Positions 42,901 through 53,304 of a DNA stretch of 64,000 bases are shown here, one piece after another. The stretch is from positions 19,871,134-19,935,133 of the forward strand of contig OX243817.1 of the NCBI GenBank assembly GCA_945859605.1, in the 5' to 3' direction. The notes beneath the pieces were generated by a model. The model was given only the letters and a program-made list of their open reading frames with translations. It was not told the DNA's origin and did not search any database. Every line of letters begins with the position of its first letter. The first letter of the stretch is position 1. This DNA comes from Lumbricus rubellus (Eukaryota; Annelida; Clitellata; Crassiclitellata; Lumbricidae). Position numbers and translations under genes: made by a program.

Positions 42901-45563
42901 GTATCACAGAATATGTTTTCAACTTTAGTACCTTCAATTTCATTGCGTGAAATGTTGATTTTCTTCAGGTGAACAAATGCTTCCAAAATATCGATGTTAC
43001 GCAGTCCACAAGCCTGAAACAAGCAGAAAAACCTTACTCAATCTTCAAGTCTTTATTCATTTATTTCGCAAATTAAAATAGTGCCACCTCAAGATGCCTA
43101 CTCCGAGATGCCGCAAGACCAGGCAGAGCAAAAGAGAAGGGTCCTGAGCAAATGGTGACAGTCTTGGGTCAGTCTGGTTGATGATCACTGTATTCTGCAG
43201 CTCATGACATTGTTTTGTCCCACAACTCAAGCTAGGCACCCTTTCTCACCTATTTCTATTCCACTGGTCAATGTTGAACCATTTTCTGGTGAAAACCTGA
43301 TCATATGCTCCAGTTAATAACCAAGAAACATTTTCTTGAAGTTAGGACTGTTTTGTATTGCATAGCATTGTATCTACAATGTATCTATTTGTAAAGTGCC
43401 TCTCACAGTTCTCACCAATCAGAAGAGCTTTAAGGTGGACATCTTCAGAGCTATTTATAGCCATCATTTCAGTGGCATTTAAATTCACACAAGGTACTAA
43501 ATAAATATATACTTACATAAACAATAGCAAAAGACTACTAGGACATAGGCTTTAAACACAGCAACTGCTCCAGTAGCACTCCAGTAGTCAAGGTGCACGT
43601 CAAAAGCTTAAAACTCTTGTGCAGGCATGTGTCAAAAGCAATAATTTTATGGTTTACAAGCGCATACTGCACTTTACAAGCACATACTGGACATCACCAG
43701 ACTGTCTGAAATATCGAATATCAGTGGTCTAAATGTACTTTTGATGCGATATTCATTACGCAGTGCATTAATTACATTGCCATTAAAGTAATATTAACAA
43801 GCAGAGTCTATTCAACATACAAATCAATTTGAGACCGTCAATGACTATTAGCGAAACCAAGGTTCAATATCATACCACAAGGCAACGACTTGAAACAAAA
43901 ATTTGCAAAAGTGCAGAGCATAATAACCGCATTAGTTTGGCAAATGGTGCATAGTGAAAACCAATCAGCAAGGTTTTGGCTATACTCAGTACTGCATGAC
44001 CAGCATGAAACAATCCAAGATCCTATGAAGATGAATGGCCATTCATAATTGTGCATGGCCACGCTGAGTCAGCAAAAACTGCCATGCAAACCTTTTGCAA
44101 CACAATCACACACAGTTACAACAGCTAAAAGCTGAAGCACTGTTGTACAATAAGCCATCACTCCATTACAGCAGTAAGTAAATAATTATATAGAAAAACA
44201 TAAAACTTATTAAACATTGAGAATAATCTAGCTATATAGCAAGTGTTGAAGAGCCATAGTCAGAAGTCTAGTTACATGGCCATGTTTTATTTATCCACCT
44301 CCTTGCAGCTTGCATTAAACTGATACAAAAGTTTTTGTCAAACCTTCTAACAGAATCTTCTCACTTTACGATGCCAACAATAACTATTTTTTGGCAAAGT
44401 TTCATTTCAAGATACTTACCGAAAGCGTAAGATGAAGAAATGCTTGTTTAGTGCCATCTGCAGTCCAGCCTAAGTTAGAAAGGCCGGACACGACCGTCAT
44501 CGCATCCAGAATATCACTTGGCTGTAACAGAAACTGTTGAGAATCATCTGTTAACCAGAGGAGCACTGGTGTCTTCAGTTGAACTTCAAAGGCTCTACCA
44601 ATAATTGGGAGTTTTAAAGGTAATTAAAATATTTTGATGTTAGGAATAATTACACAACAGCATGATGACCTTTATCTGTGACTGTCCAGATGCTCCGCTC
44701 CCTTTCTAAAAGTCCTTCTCAGGCATTCCTCTCTCGTATTAAGAGTTTTATTTGGCTGCGCTGAGGTTGGGAGTGCCTCTCAGTAGTCCCTTGGAAGAGG
44801 CGCTATACAAAATTCACCTAATGAATGAATAATGAATCAAACACTACGGCCAACGTCATCGACGTCATAACTCACATCTTCTTGCTCTCGCTTGATACAT
44901 ATCCAAGGTCTATTGAAGTAGGGAGGGGGCGGGCGGTGATGGAAAGTACAAAACTCAAGTATTATTCGGTAAACACGCACACTGCATGCCCGTACTCCAA
45001 ACAATATGGCTGCCAACGAATGCATAAAATTAAAGCGCGACTTATGGACAACATGCAAAGCGTGAGGGTCGGTTAGGGCTCAGGTTAGGCGCCGTGAGGG
45101 TCGGTTAGGGTTAGTTTTAGGGTTAGTGCAGTCATTCTGCTGAAATTGAAGCTGAATTGATGAACAATGTCGTCGATGGTCCCGCTCTAATTTTATGCAT
45201 TCGTTGGCAGCCATATTGTTTGGAGTACGGGCACGCAGTGTGCGTGTTTACCTATTATTCTAACACCCGCATTTTTCAATCTAAATCACGTCATTAAGAA
45301 ACAACTTTTTGCTAGTTCAAAATTATTAATACTGTGAACTCTAAACGTGCCTCTGGCCTTTCATCGAAACTTCGGTATGGTTCGTAGAAGACGTTTTCGT
45401 TGTCGCCACTATTCTGCCTTACTGTTCCATCGTACATAATATCATATTCATCATCTGCATTGGTAAAACGAAAATCCTCCGCTGAAGGAAAATCATTCTG
45501 ACGTGAATTTACGTCCGTTGAACAGACCGTTTCTCTATCCGTATGAGCACTCGTCTCCGCCAT
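33172..45563 (-). CDS. LRGUK: Leucine-rich repeats and guanylate kinase domain-containing protein (complete, 16 coding exons)
   Basis: Coding exons in transcript order: 45333-45563, 44420-44521, 42932-43013, 42225-42407, 41145-41269, 40614-40667, 40234-40323, 39319-39486, 38553-38659, 37833-37952, 37340-37436, 36680-36793, 35713-35914, 34872-35164, 34111-34205, 33172-33574. All phases agree and the sum is 2466 nt, 821 residues plus TAG, close to the ~825 of the human protein (recalled). The N-terminus (1-77) is acidic. Residues ~90-345 hold LRRs (LHLTLS, LKKINISRNEIE, LRYVDLSFNKI, LQHLILNNNQI, LSELSLSHNKI, IKYLNLSYNEI, KLGLAGNKI, SLDLQENE, LRSLNIQQNPI). A guanylate-kinase-like domain follows at ~390-560 with P-loop VLVGPNGIGKK (394-404), SYTTRNP, YVYQGELYGLS and MELEGV. 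The tail is Ser/Pro-rich. In mammals LRGUK acts in sperm head shaping and flagellum formation. All introns have GT-AG ends except the GC donor at 41144. Identification is firm; exact borders of exons 1, 14 and 15 are slightly less certain. Confidence 0.93.
33820..34019. mobile_element. MITE with 14-bp TIR ATGGGCGGAGACCT in LRGUK intron 15
   Basis: The ends carry ATGGGCGGAGACCT and its reverse complement AGGTCTCCGCCCAT. The 8-bp sequence GGATTCTG flanks both sides (33812-33819 and 34020-34027). The 200-bp body has no coding sequence. Confidence 0.88.
34241..34463 (-). mobile_element. tRNA-derived SINE in LRGUK intron 14
   Basis: A minus-strand copy of the same family as 53305 and 63623. The tRNA-like head is at the high-coordinate end (GTGGTTTAGTGGTGGCGTC), the GACCTTGGGCAAGTCCTTCAC core is in the middle, and the GGGGCGCTATGACAAGTGCA tail is at the low end. 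Confidence 0.92.
36379..36676. repeat. 12-bp minisatellite ATGGTTGACCAA abutting an LRGUK splice donor
   Basis: About 24 units of ATGGTTGACCAA, ATGGTTGACGAA or TTGGTTGACCAA fill the start of intron 12. They begin one base after the GT of the donor of exon 36680-36793. The unit has no stop in most frames, so retained intron would translate as Gln-Pro-Phe-Gly-type repeats. TTGGTTGACCAA is almost its own reverse complement. Confidence 0.95.
39049..39214 (+). mobile_element. SINE, 5'-truncated copy in LRGUK intron 8
   Basis: Starts AATCCATCTCAAG at the end of the B box, continues with the GACCTTGAGCAAGTCCT core and AGTCAAGAGCACCTCTGAGT tail, and ends (AAAT)n. The tRNA head is missing. Confidence 0.85.
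41137..41146 (-). other. GC-AG intron donor in LRGUK
   Basis: Exon 41145-41269 ends AACTTG and is followed by GCAAGT. The next exon starts after ttttgtag at 40667. Only this non-GT donor gives the LRR join IKYLNL-SYNEITNIGNL, and GCAAGT is the standard form of rare GC-AG introns. Confidence 0.85.
41562..42115 (+). pseudogene. LINE 3' fragment interrupted by a hAT-type element, in LRGUK intron 4
   Basis: Before the insert the plus strand reads VFSVIGPVIWNDLPLE. After it the frame continues LRLHPETLLQSFLTKFKTVL, then the tail GTAGTCGGGAGCACC shared with the SINEs. Removing the 340-bp insert restores the typical W-N-D-L-P...F-K-T LINE C-terminus. Confidence 0.8.
41637..41976. mobile_element. 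hAT-type non-autonomous element, 340 bp
   Basis: TIRs CAGGGGTGTCAAA and TTTGACACCCCTG are flanked by a perfect 8-bp duplication CTTTAGAG. The body has GCGGGCCAG repeats near both ends. It is similar in design to the element at 19355 and sits inside a LINE remnant. Confidence 0.95.
43014..44419 (-). other. LRGUK intron 2, no element recognised
   Basis: The largest LRGUK intron (1.4 kb). It shows no SINE head, terminal repeat or tandem array that I can see. Confidence 0.5.
44665..44830 (+). pseudogene. Short LINE 3' tail in LRGUK intron 1
   Basis: Diverged LINE end: AGTGCCTCTCAGTAGTCCC, then GGAAGAGGCGCTATACAAA and an ATGA-rich tail. A short upstream stretch reads RSLSKSPSQAFLSRIKSF. Confidence 0.6.
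44968..45252. mobile_element. Inverted-repeat element with the same TTAGGG-like core as 11213-11606
   Basis: Arms of about 70 bp (44968-45037 and 45183-45252; GGTAAACACGCACACTGCAT and its complement) enclose a 145-bp loop. The loop includes GTGAGGGTCGGTTAGGG twice and ends GGTTAGTGCAGTCATTC. The arms do not resemble those of the 11213 element. It lies in LRGUK intron 1, close to exon 1. Confidence 0.88.
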
Positions 45564-46482
45564 GTTTGTTTCTCATAGCAACGAACGTACAGCACAGATT
45601 ACATATCATACATAGGGTTACACTCTCAAATTACAGCTCTACAAGAACGACACATTTCAGCATATACTACCACCACATCTATACTGTGCTACCACTGTGA
45701 TACTACTGCACATTTTCTTAAAACTGTTATGCTTAGGTCACTTAAATTTCTTAAAACAATAATTATTTGAGTCACTTTAAATTTTTATTGCAGCATAAAT
45801 ATATTAATTAAAATTTATACGCTTTTTTCAATAATTTATAATCATGCTGGCGGTGATAGCATGGTTTATCTCTCCGGTATTAGCCTAATTCATCCGACCC
45901 CGAACAGCATTCGAAGGGTGGAATATCCGGCGACCCCAATGGCTGGGTTCATTAGCGACAACGTCCATCAGCCGTGAGTGACAATAATTAGCCTAATTAA
46001 TGCTTTCTCGCCCGCTGGTGATCTGTCGAAAACACTGATTTCAACTGGTGCTAGAACAATCAGAGACATCTATGCACCAACTGCAACCAGGACTTCCGAT
46101 GCAGAATATCTTAATTCCAGCATTATCTTCTGCAGCTGATCAGTCGCCGGTAGGGCCTAGGTCCTATAGGTTGAATTCTGATCGAGTTTCTGACGATGGC
46201 AGGTTTCGTTTGTTGCGTGGTCTCGGCTGCCTTAGTCAATATTCTGCAAGTTTTGTTGTCTCACGCACAGTCGCACACACAAGCACGAACACACATTAGG
46301 CCTATGTGTATCGTAACCAAATAGGTCTATATGTATGTAGAAGTCTAAAATGCATATAGGGTAGAAAGGGGCAATATGGACAACGGAATAAGATGTGCGC
46401 CCTAGTTAAAAATCAAAGAAACATCAACTTCTTAATGTCTATATCTTTTGTAACCTCAAGGCACATGCCACGCTGCCTGAGC
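45564..46482. other. LRGUK upstream region, no other gene recognised
   Basis: It must contain the LRGUK 5' UTR and promoter, but I see no clear TATA box or initiator. Nothing else is supported. Confidence 0.4.
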
Positions 46483-46745
46483 CATTTTTTAAATTTAGAA
46501 AAGATACAAAGAGAAGACTTAGTGGTATGGTCACGTCGAAAGGATGGACGACAAAAGATTACCACTTGCGGCCATGCATGGACACGTTGAAGGAGAAAGG
46601 AGCAGAGGGAGACAACAACAAAACATGGATAGACAATATCAAGGAAGATTTTAAAAGCAAAAACACGAACTTGACCATGGTGGGCGAAACTGTCAGAGGC
46701 AGAACACTGTGGAGAAACTTCCTAAGGGCCTCGTCATCAAACTGA
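46483..46745 (+). pseudogene. LINE reverse-transcriptase C-terminal fragment, frameshifted
   Basis: Across two frames the plus strand reads RRKDGRQKIT or, shifted, RMDDKRLPLAAMHGHVEG, then KTWIDNIKEDFKSKNTNLTM and RGRTLWRNFLRASSSN with a stop. The pattern G-H-V-x-G-x-R-x-R-G-R-x3-W-x-D-N-x-K followed by R-x-x-W-R is the usual C-terminal end of a class of LINE ORF2 proteins. It differs from the tail type at 17552 and 41562, so a second LINE family is present. Confidence 0.75.
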
Positions 46746-46857
46746 TGGAAGCGAAGAAAGAAGACGAAGAAGATGCGTGCATGCATGTTTGAATGTATGA
46801 GCTTGTATGCATATATATATATATAAACACAATATTATTTTATACAATAACGGTTAA

Positions 46858-47844
46858 CCCTCAGGCTACCAAGCTTTTTTTGTAACACTGACTACCAAGG
46901 GGGGGGTGGTTACCACCCCCCCCCTGGATTTTGGGTTTGGTTTGAGATATCATAACTTGTAATACACCTATGGATTCAGCATTCATTTCTGCACAAAATG
47001 GTATATTTAGGTTTAAAATATATGAAAGCACCCCAAAGTTATGAATTTTTTACCGTAGGCACCCGTCGATTCCACAAAATGTATACTTTCGCATAAGCAA
47101 AATATTAGATTCTGTGTGTTTTTAACATAATTTATTTAATTTAAAATAGGTTACATATAATAAAGTCCAATATTCAACTATAAAAACTAGTAATAAGTTA
47201 GTTTTAGTTACAATAAAAAGAGAAAAAACACGTAAAACATGCTGAAAAACGTTTACGCAGACTTATCGGTTTGCGTTGTAAAAAAACCCAACATTTTCAC
47301 ACATTTAAATTTATTTTAAGCACTTCCGGTCATCAAATGTCAAATTATTTGGTATCACTAAATAGCCCTAATTGCCCTCTATAGAATGACATAATTTATT
47401 TCTCTTAAAAAATAAATTATGAATAATTTGTAATAGAAACAACATAAAAATTTTATGAAAATAAAACACCTTTTTATATATTTTAATTTATTTTGAGCAC
47501 TTCCGGTTATCAAATGACAACTCCGTGACCACCACAATGTAGCCCCACATTCCCTCTACAGAATGGTGTAATTGGTGTCTCTTCATGTCAAAGGACGGAT
47601 AAGATACAGCCGATAATCTAAGGAGGGGTGGTATCCACCCCCCCCTGGTGCCTCGGGTATATCGGGTGTAACTTTTGAATGGTATGGTACATGTATATCA
47701 TCACAATTTTAGCTCAAAATGTGTGCAAATGAATCCTCTACAGCCACCTAAAACGTCAAAATTTTATTCCTAACGAAAAAAGTTTTATTTTGGAAAAACC
47801 TAGGGGGGGGGGGTGGATACCACCCCCCCTTGGTAGCCCGAGGG
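46858..47844. mobile_element. piggyBac-like non-autonomous element, 987 bp
   Basis: TIRs CCCTCAGGCTACCAAG and CTTGGTAGCCCGAGGG lie between two TTAA sites, the target of piggyBac transposons. Inside are three G/C palindromes (such as GGGGGTGGTTACCACCCCC) and two copies of a CACTTCCGGT(C/T)ATCAAATG block. No transposase frame exists. Confidence 0.9.
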
Positions 47845-47943
47845 TTAACCATTATAGCATACATGTAAGTGCGCTATATCTATGCATATAGCCTATCAGT
47901 CGAGTTATAAGGCTTGCATAAGAACAAAGCATTGTAGGCGACT

Positions 47944-48200
47944 CAGGGGTTATTTTAACGTGCAGCTGGACACAAAGTGTGTAGTTGGAAAAGAAATTTG
48001 TGCAGTTGAAAATAAGATTTTGTGCAGTAACTCATAGTGTTATAGTGAACGAAGAACTAAAAAGGGTCATCAGGTTTTTGGGGGCCGGGAAAATTTCAAA
48101 ATGGTAATAATTTCATGGGATTTCGACGATCAAACATTTGATCCGGACGACAAAAAAGGTCGTTTTGTGCAGTTCTAAAAATTTCTTAGAATAACCCCTG
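47944..48200. mobile_element. MITE family C copy with perfect target duplication
   Basis: It starts CAGGGGTTATTTTAACG, ends TTAGAATAACCCCTG, and has AGGCGACT on both sides. This copy defines the family termini for the truncated copy at 7183. Confidence 0.95.
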
Positions 48201-48208
48201 AGGCGACT

Positions 48209-49520
48209 CTAACCAATCTTGTCGTTGTTCTGCTTGCTATCCGACGCGACGACTTCAGCACGTAGGCCTACATGTATAGGACTAGATGTGAGACTGATAA
48301 ATCAGTTCTTGTCCTAACCTGGAACACTGAAACAATGATTTCAACAGCATGGTCGCATCGTTAATCCAAGGCTTCGCTTAGCATCCACACTAGACCTAGT
48401 ATATATAGGCCTACATGCACCTCGTAATTGTGGCTAGTGCAAGAACACGATCGTTAAGCATGCCTGCATGTTAGCAGCAGGCGTTTCGACCAGCAGACCC
48501 GATATAGTTGCTCTACACTAGGTCACCTACATGCTTACGAACCAAGCACGCGCGTGCCTGCATGCTGCATGCATACACCGTGTTCCGATAAAAGTACTAT
48601 AGGCACATGTGGAGTTCTCTCTTTCTGAAAGGAAATGAAGGTCGCTATAGATATTATATGCTCTTGGGTTGCGTTTCTGCCTGAAAGACGCTGAGGCCAA
48701 GTTTCTTCCAACTTCAGAACTGTGCATTTGAGGACTGAGATCTTTTGATAAAAAATTTAATGCGCAATTGCTTTTTCATACCTGCAATGCATGTTGTCAT
48801 AATTTCCAATTCGGTTTTATTAAATTACGTATTTACGTGGTATAAAACGATCTGTGATGACTGGCTTGAAAACTGGAACTCCGGCCAGTTCAGTAGGTCT
48901 GATAGTAATATTGCTGCTGAGCTGCTTCGAACAGGTCAATTCGAGAGATGACGACCCAGTTGACACAAAAGTTATCAGGCCTATGTACAGTATCAGCCTT
49001 TGTTGTCCTCTAGAATCTAGGTCCTTTACCCATGTAGAAACTCATCCTTTGCCTAATTTTACCCTGCTGCATGCATCATATCAGCGACTCACTTAAAACA
49101 CTTTTTCTTTTGTCTAATATGACGATAATGATTATGAAAACTTATGTTTAGGCCAACTCATGGTTCTCATGGACGACCGCATAAGAACAATATTGATTAA
49201 TTTTGGAAAATTATCCAAAGTGCTTCTTCATGCAGAAGTCAGTGTTTGTTTCATTAGTTTTTCTGAGCACAGTGTATAATTATAGATAGGCCTGTCTTAT
49301 ATCTATATATAGGCCTAGGCTGCATGGCGCTTCGATTAATTCACTTGGCATATATAAATAGTCTCTACACTACAGGTGCACCTGCCAGGATTAACGATTG
49401 CGCGCCATAATTCGTAGTTCCTAAGCAACGTACGTCGCCAACGTGGTTTCATCGACTGAAGCCATGCAGTAGATCATGATTGAGGTATATAGACCAGGGT
49501 CGTATTATAAAGAGATACCT
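48209..49520. other. Intergenic sequence, no gene recognised
   Basis: Unique-looking DNA with many TAGGCCTA words. No exon, RNA gene or transposon was identified. Confidence 0.4.
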
Positions 49521-49572
49521 GTGAAAGACTGCAGAGAGACGGAGAGAAGCATAGAGAGAAACAGAGAGAAAC

Positions 49573-49607
<35 letters not shown>

Positions 49608-49655
49608 GACAGAGATAGACCGACAGACAGAGACAGAGAGTTACCTGTGAAACAC

Positions 49656-49703
<48 letters not shown>

Positions 49704-49960
49704 CAGAGAGAAACAGACAGACAGACAGACATACACGGCTTGCACGCAGACAAAGAGACAGAGGGACAGAGAGTGATGCATAAAGCGACAGAGGGATACC
49801 TGTGAAGTAATGGAGAGCGAAGGATAAACAGAGAGAAATAGGGAGAGACAGACACACACGTAGACAGAGAGACAGAGAGTGATGCATAAAGAGACAGAGA
49901 CAGACAGAGGCAGAAGGACAGACAGAGGCAGGAGGACAAACAGAGAGTGGAAGGAAGAAG
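49521..49960. repeat. (GA)n/(GACA)n microsatellites in a ~150-bp duplication
   Basis: Purine-rich AGAGAGAG and GACAGACA runs. A larger unit with ATACCTGTGAA and AGAGTGATGCATAAAG recurs around 49515, 49640, 49775 and 49880, so the block is a degenerate higher-order tandem array. Confidence 0.85.
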
Positions 49961-50181
49961 CACACGATGTAGAAGGAGGAGGTATATAATAGGCGAATGC
50001 ATCGCAAAGGAAACGAAATAACGGAAGGAGCGACCGAGTGAAAGACAAAGAACGAATGAAAGGTTATTATGGGATTGCAGTATGAAGATGAAAATAATAA
50101 GGTTGTATTCTTACGGAAGGCGACAAGAAGAAGAAACATGTGAGATGTGGTAAATCTCACATCGTTCTTTTTTCCTGTCGC

Positions 50182-50353
50182 ATTCTGACGATGGCGATGA
50201 CGATGACGATGATGACGATGATGTTGATGATGGTGGTGATGATGATGATGGTGGTGGTGATGATGATGATGATGATGATGACGATGACGACGACGACGAT
50301 GATGATGATGATGATGATTATGGTGATGACGACTATGATGACGATCATGATGA

Positions 50354-50384
<31 letters not shown>

Positions 50385-50425
50385 GATGATGATGATGATG
50401 GTTATGGCGATGGTGCTGATGATAA
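50182..50425. repeat. (GATGAC)n/(GAT)n trinucleotide array
   Basis: About 240 bp of GATGATGAC and GATGGT units. The long His-rich minus-strand frame comes from this array and is not a gene. Confidence 0.95.
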
Positions 50426-50835
50426 CGAGCAAGAGGAGGTGAATTATGACAATTATTATATTCGGTTTTATATATCGATGACAGACGGATTGATTTCTGT
50501 CTAAATGACACGTAGATGTAGTTGGTTTCGTCCATGAAACTGCAACAATTTTGACCGCAATTTTCCAGCATTCAATATTATTTGCATTTAGTTAACGTAT
50601 CAGAATACAAACGAGAGAAACAGGTCACAGTCTGTCATTTGCGGAAAGAAGAATAATAGTATTGATGATCATTTTTTAAGACGTGTCTCACTCATCGAAA
50701 CAGTAGCATCATACTACTTGCATGCAAGTTTAGCATGAGTTGCTCATGAATGAATGAACAAACCAATCAATCAAACGGTCAAACAGTCAGTCAGTAAATT
50801 CAGACACCAATCTGTCAATGAAAGAGACAAAAGCT

Positions 50836-50837
<2 letters not shown>

Positions 50838-50916
<79 letters not shown>

Positions 50917-51130
50917 TAGGTTACGTGTCAGAATCCTGCACAGACTAGCTATCGGTCTTTCACTCACTTAGACCTACTCGGTTACTACCTCACTCGCGCA
51001 ACTTCTCACTCACTCATTCACTCACTCACTCGTTGATTGATGGATCGATTGATTGATTGATTAATTGACTGATAGATAGATTGATTGATCGGTTGATTGA
51101 TTGATTGGTTGATTGAGTGATTGATTGATC
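50838..51130. repeat. (GA)n microsatellite and (GATT)n array
   Basis: A GA run of about 75 bp (50838-50913), unique sequence with CACTCACT repeats near 51005, then GATTGATTGATT units to 51130. Confidence 0.9.
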
Positions 51131-51379
51131 GAGAATGATAATTATGTGCGAATCTCTATGATCTTGAATTCAACAAAGAAGCAAAATTGATTGTGCGTGT
51201 GGTGTGAAACCTATGCGTTTAGCAAAAGCATACGTTATTTTTCAAAGATTAATTTCTAATTAATTGCTCACTGAATTCTTTCGCTTAAGGCATTATTATA
51301 ATAGTATTTAAAGCTGAAGATTTTTAAAAGTAAATACATTATAATTATGCCAGAATTACAAAATAATAGTCGCTAGGTG

Positions 51380-51673
51380 GCCTAGTTAGCTACACGGTAA
51401 GCGCGAACGGCATTCGTCTGTTGGTTGCAACGGACTGCGGTTCAATCCCCGGACTGGGAGTTGACATTCAGAGATTTAGATATCTCGGGCTAGCACGTGT
51501 GGGACGCAGGGGTGCAAGCTGCTGCGGAGCGACCTTGGGCAAGTTGCTTACCCATCATTGTCTGTGGGGAAGGCAACGGGAAAAGTCACCCGGAAAACCA
51601 CCTCACTCATCTCATCCCCAGAGGCGTAAACGCCAATGAATCTGCCTACGGGCAGAGCACCACAATCATCATC
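51380..51673 (+). mobile_element. tRNA-derived SINE of a second family with 12-bp target duplication
   Basis: Body flanked by AGTCGCTAGGTG at 51368-51379 and 51674-51685. The head contains AGTTAGCTACACGGTAAGCG (A-box region) and GGTTCAATCCC (B box). The middle has GACCTTGGGCAAGTTGCTTA, resembling both the core of the other local SINE and the CORE region of MIR-type SINEs (recalled). The end is an ATCATC tail. It is not a functional tRNA gene because the acceptor stem does not pair. Confidence 0.85.
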
Positions 51674-52006
51674 AGTCGCTAGGTGACGGTAATCTGCAAT
51701 GCTTTGCCAATGTGCCCAACTGTGTCACACTTCCTACTAAGAAGACTATGAATATAATCAAGACTAAGCAAATTGAAGTAGGATATAGAGAGGTGCAGAA
51801 ACTCCGTGTCTTGCTTTAGGCCTATGTAGATAATATTTTCTTCCTACCTGAGGCTACCTCGACATTCATGCCTTTGTCATTGCCAAGACGTGCTCTTAAA
51901 ACTGGATTCGTCCAATCGACTCGATAATTGTGCGAATAAAAGACCATGCAAAATGCATTCTTGATCAGATTTCTCATCGACTTAATATAGAAAACATTAT
52001 CAAATG

Positions 52007-52141
52007 CAGGGTGAGAATTGCTGGGGTTTCACCCCCCTTCCAGTCTCTCTTAGAGCCCCATGTTAAAGTCTGCTTTTCACACCCCGATTCCAAGTGGATA
52101 ATGGTCTAACCCCCAGTTATTTTTCCACAATTCTTACACGG
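52007..52141. mobile_element. MITE family A copy with perfect target duplication
   Basis: It starts CAGGGTGAGAATTGC and is in inverted orientation relative to the copy at 3487. ATCAAATG occurs on both sides (51999-52006, 52142-52149). Confidence 0.92.
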
Positions 52142-52527
52142 ATCAAATGTATCGCTCCCTAAATTATAAATTTGTCGGTTCGATACGGTCCCACAGGCCG
52201 CACACTGCCAAACGCCATAACCAACAGTCTTCAACGATCTTGCCAATAATTCTAAAATACAAATATTAGGCTAGTCTATTAGCCTATCAGTTCAAGACAG
52301 ACAGACCAACAGACATAGGCTACGGTCGTGAAGACAAGCAAGCAGGACTTTTTAAACGAACAGTTCTACACAAAATGTGCTTTGGGCTATTTGTGCTTTA
52401 AATCTCCTTACATGTTTTAAATGTGCACGACATTGATCAAATTCATGGAAAGGATAAGGGTGGTGATTAAAAACTACGTGATCAAGAAAGGAAAATAACT
52501 GCAATATCTGATCGGATAAGAATTGAG

Positions 52528-52660
52528 AAAAAATAACTGGGGGGGGGGGGGTGTTGGACCATTATCCACTTGGAATTGGGGTGTGAAAAACCGATTTTAC
52601 TATGGGTCTCTAAGGAAGACTGGGGGTTGAAACACCCAACCCCCGGCAATTCTCACCATG
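52528..52660. mobile_element. MITE family A copy between 27-bp direct repeats
   Basis: Body AAAAAATAACTGG through CCCGGCAATTCTCACCATG. Flanking segments at 52501-52527 and 52661-52687 (GCAATATCTGATCGGATAAG and GCAATATCTCATCGAATAAG, each followed by AATTGAG) are near-identical direct repeats, longer than a normal target duplication. Confidence 0.8.
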
Positions 52661-52687
52661 GCAATATCTCATCGAATAAGAATTGAG

Positions 52688-53304
52688 TTTCAGAACTGCA
52701 TTCATAAAAACAGGGTTTCAACGTTTTCGTTTGGTTTTATTGCAGCAGGGTCATTAACAACGCCAAAGCCTTTCTGCAAAATGCTTATTCATCCGAATCC
52801 TTAATGTCATTCCGATCTTGAATCGAATATGTGCTCGTTTAATGCCCCGCGTACTACAACTGTCGTGTCCGAATTCCTTTGTAGTGGAAATTGGTCTTGA
52901 AACTCACCGCAGTTTCGCTGCTTTATGCGAAAGAATTAGTATTCAGCTTGTCACTGTACGGCGCAATGCAATTTGAGACAAGTCCCTACTATGGATGGAG
53001 CTGCTTTCGCCGGAGGTCCGCTACTCGACTACTCTGCTACCCGAACCAGTATTACCCGGATTATCATGGCCATTAATCCGTTAGGCGCGGATGACGATTA
53101 CGGAGCGATTCGCCCGAGGCGCGTAGTGATCTGCATTCCAAATTCTGCCCAGATTGAAAATGGCAGAGACTAGACAGACTGGCAGGTGAGAGTTGCTGCT
53201 GACGTGTTCAAGCGTTGAATATTACTCGTGAGTAATATAATAAATTGCCTTTCATGAATAAGCTTACGCGTCGACTGAATTCTGCTATTTATCCCTACAA
53301 TTGT
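52688..53304. other. Intergenic sequence with a CpG-containing segment
   Basis: The region 52960-53170 is richer in CG (GCTTTCGCCGGAGGTCCGC, GGCGCGGATGACGATTACGG) than its surroundings. A consensus minus-strand donor (GCG|GTGAGT) lies near 52912, so it could be a short, perhaps non-coding, first exon. I do not recognise any peptide here. Confidence 0.3.

Noticed and set aside
44968..45252. Interstitial telomere at a chromosome fusion point
   Set aside because: TTAGGG units are few and irregular, and sit in the loop of an inverted-repeat element.
49474..50571. 365-codon minus-strand ORF with His-rich and Leu/Ser-rich parts
   Set aside because: The His run comes from a GAT array and the Leu/Ser run from GA/GACA microsatellites. 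No domain or splice structure.
51380..51460. Apparent tRNA gene with A and B boxes
   Set aside because: The acceptor stem does not pair and the unit is embedded in a SINE with a 12-bp target duplication.
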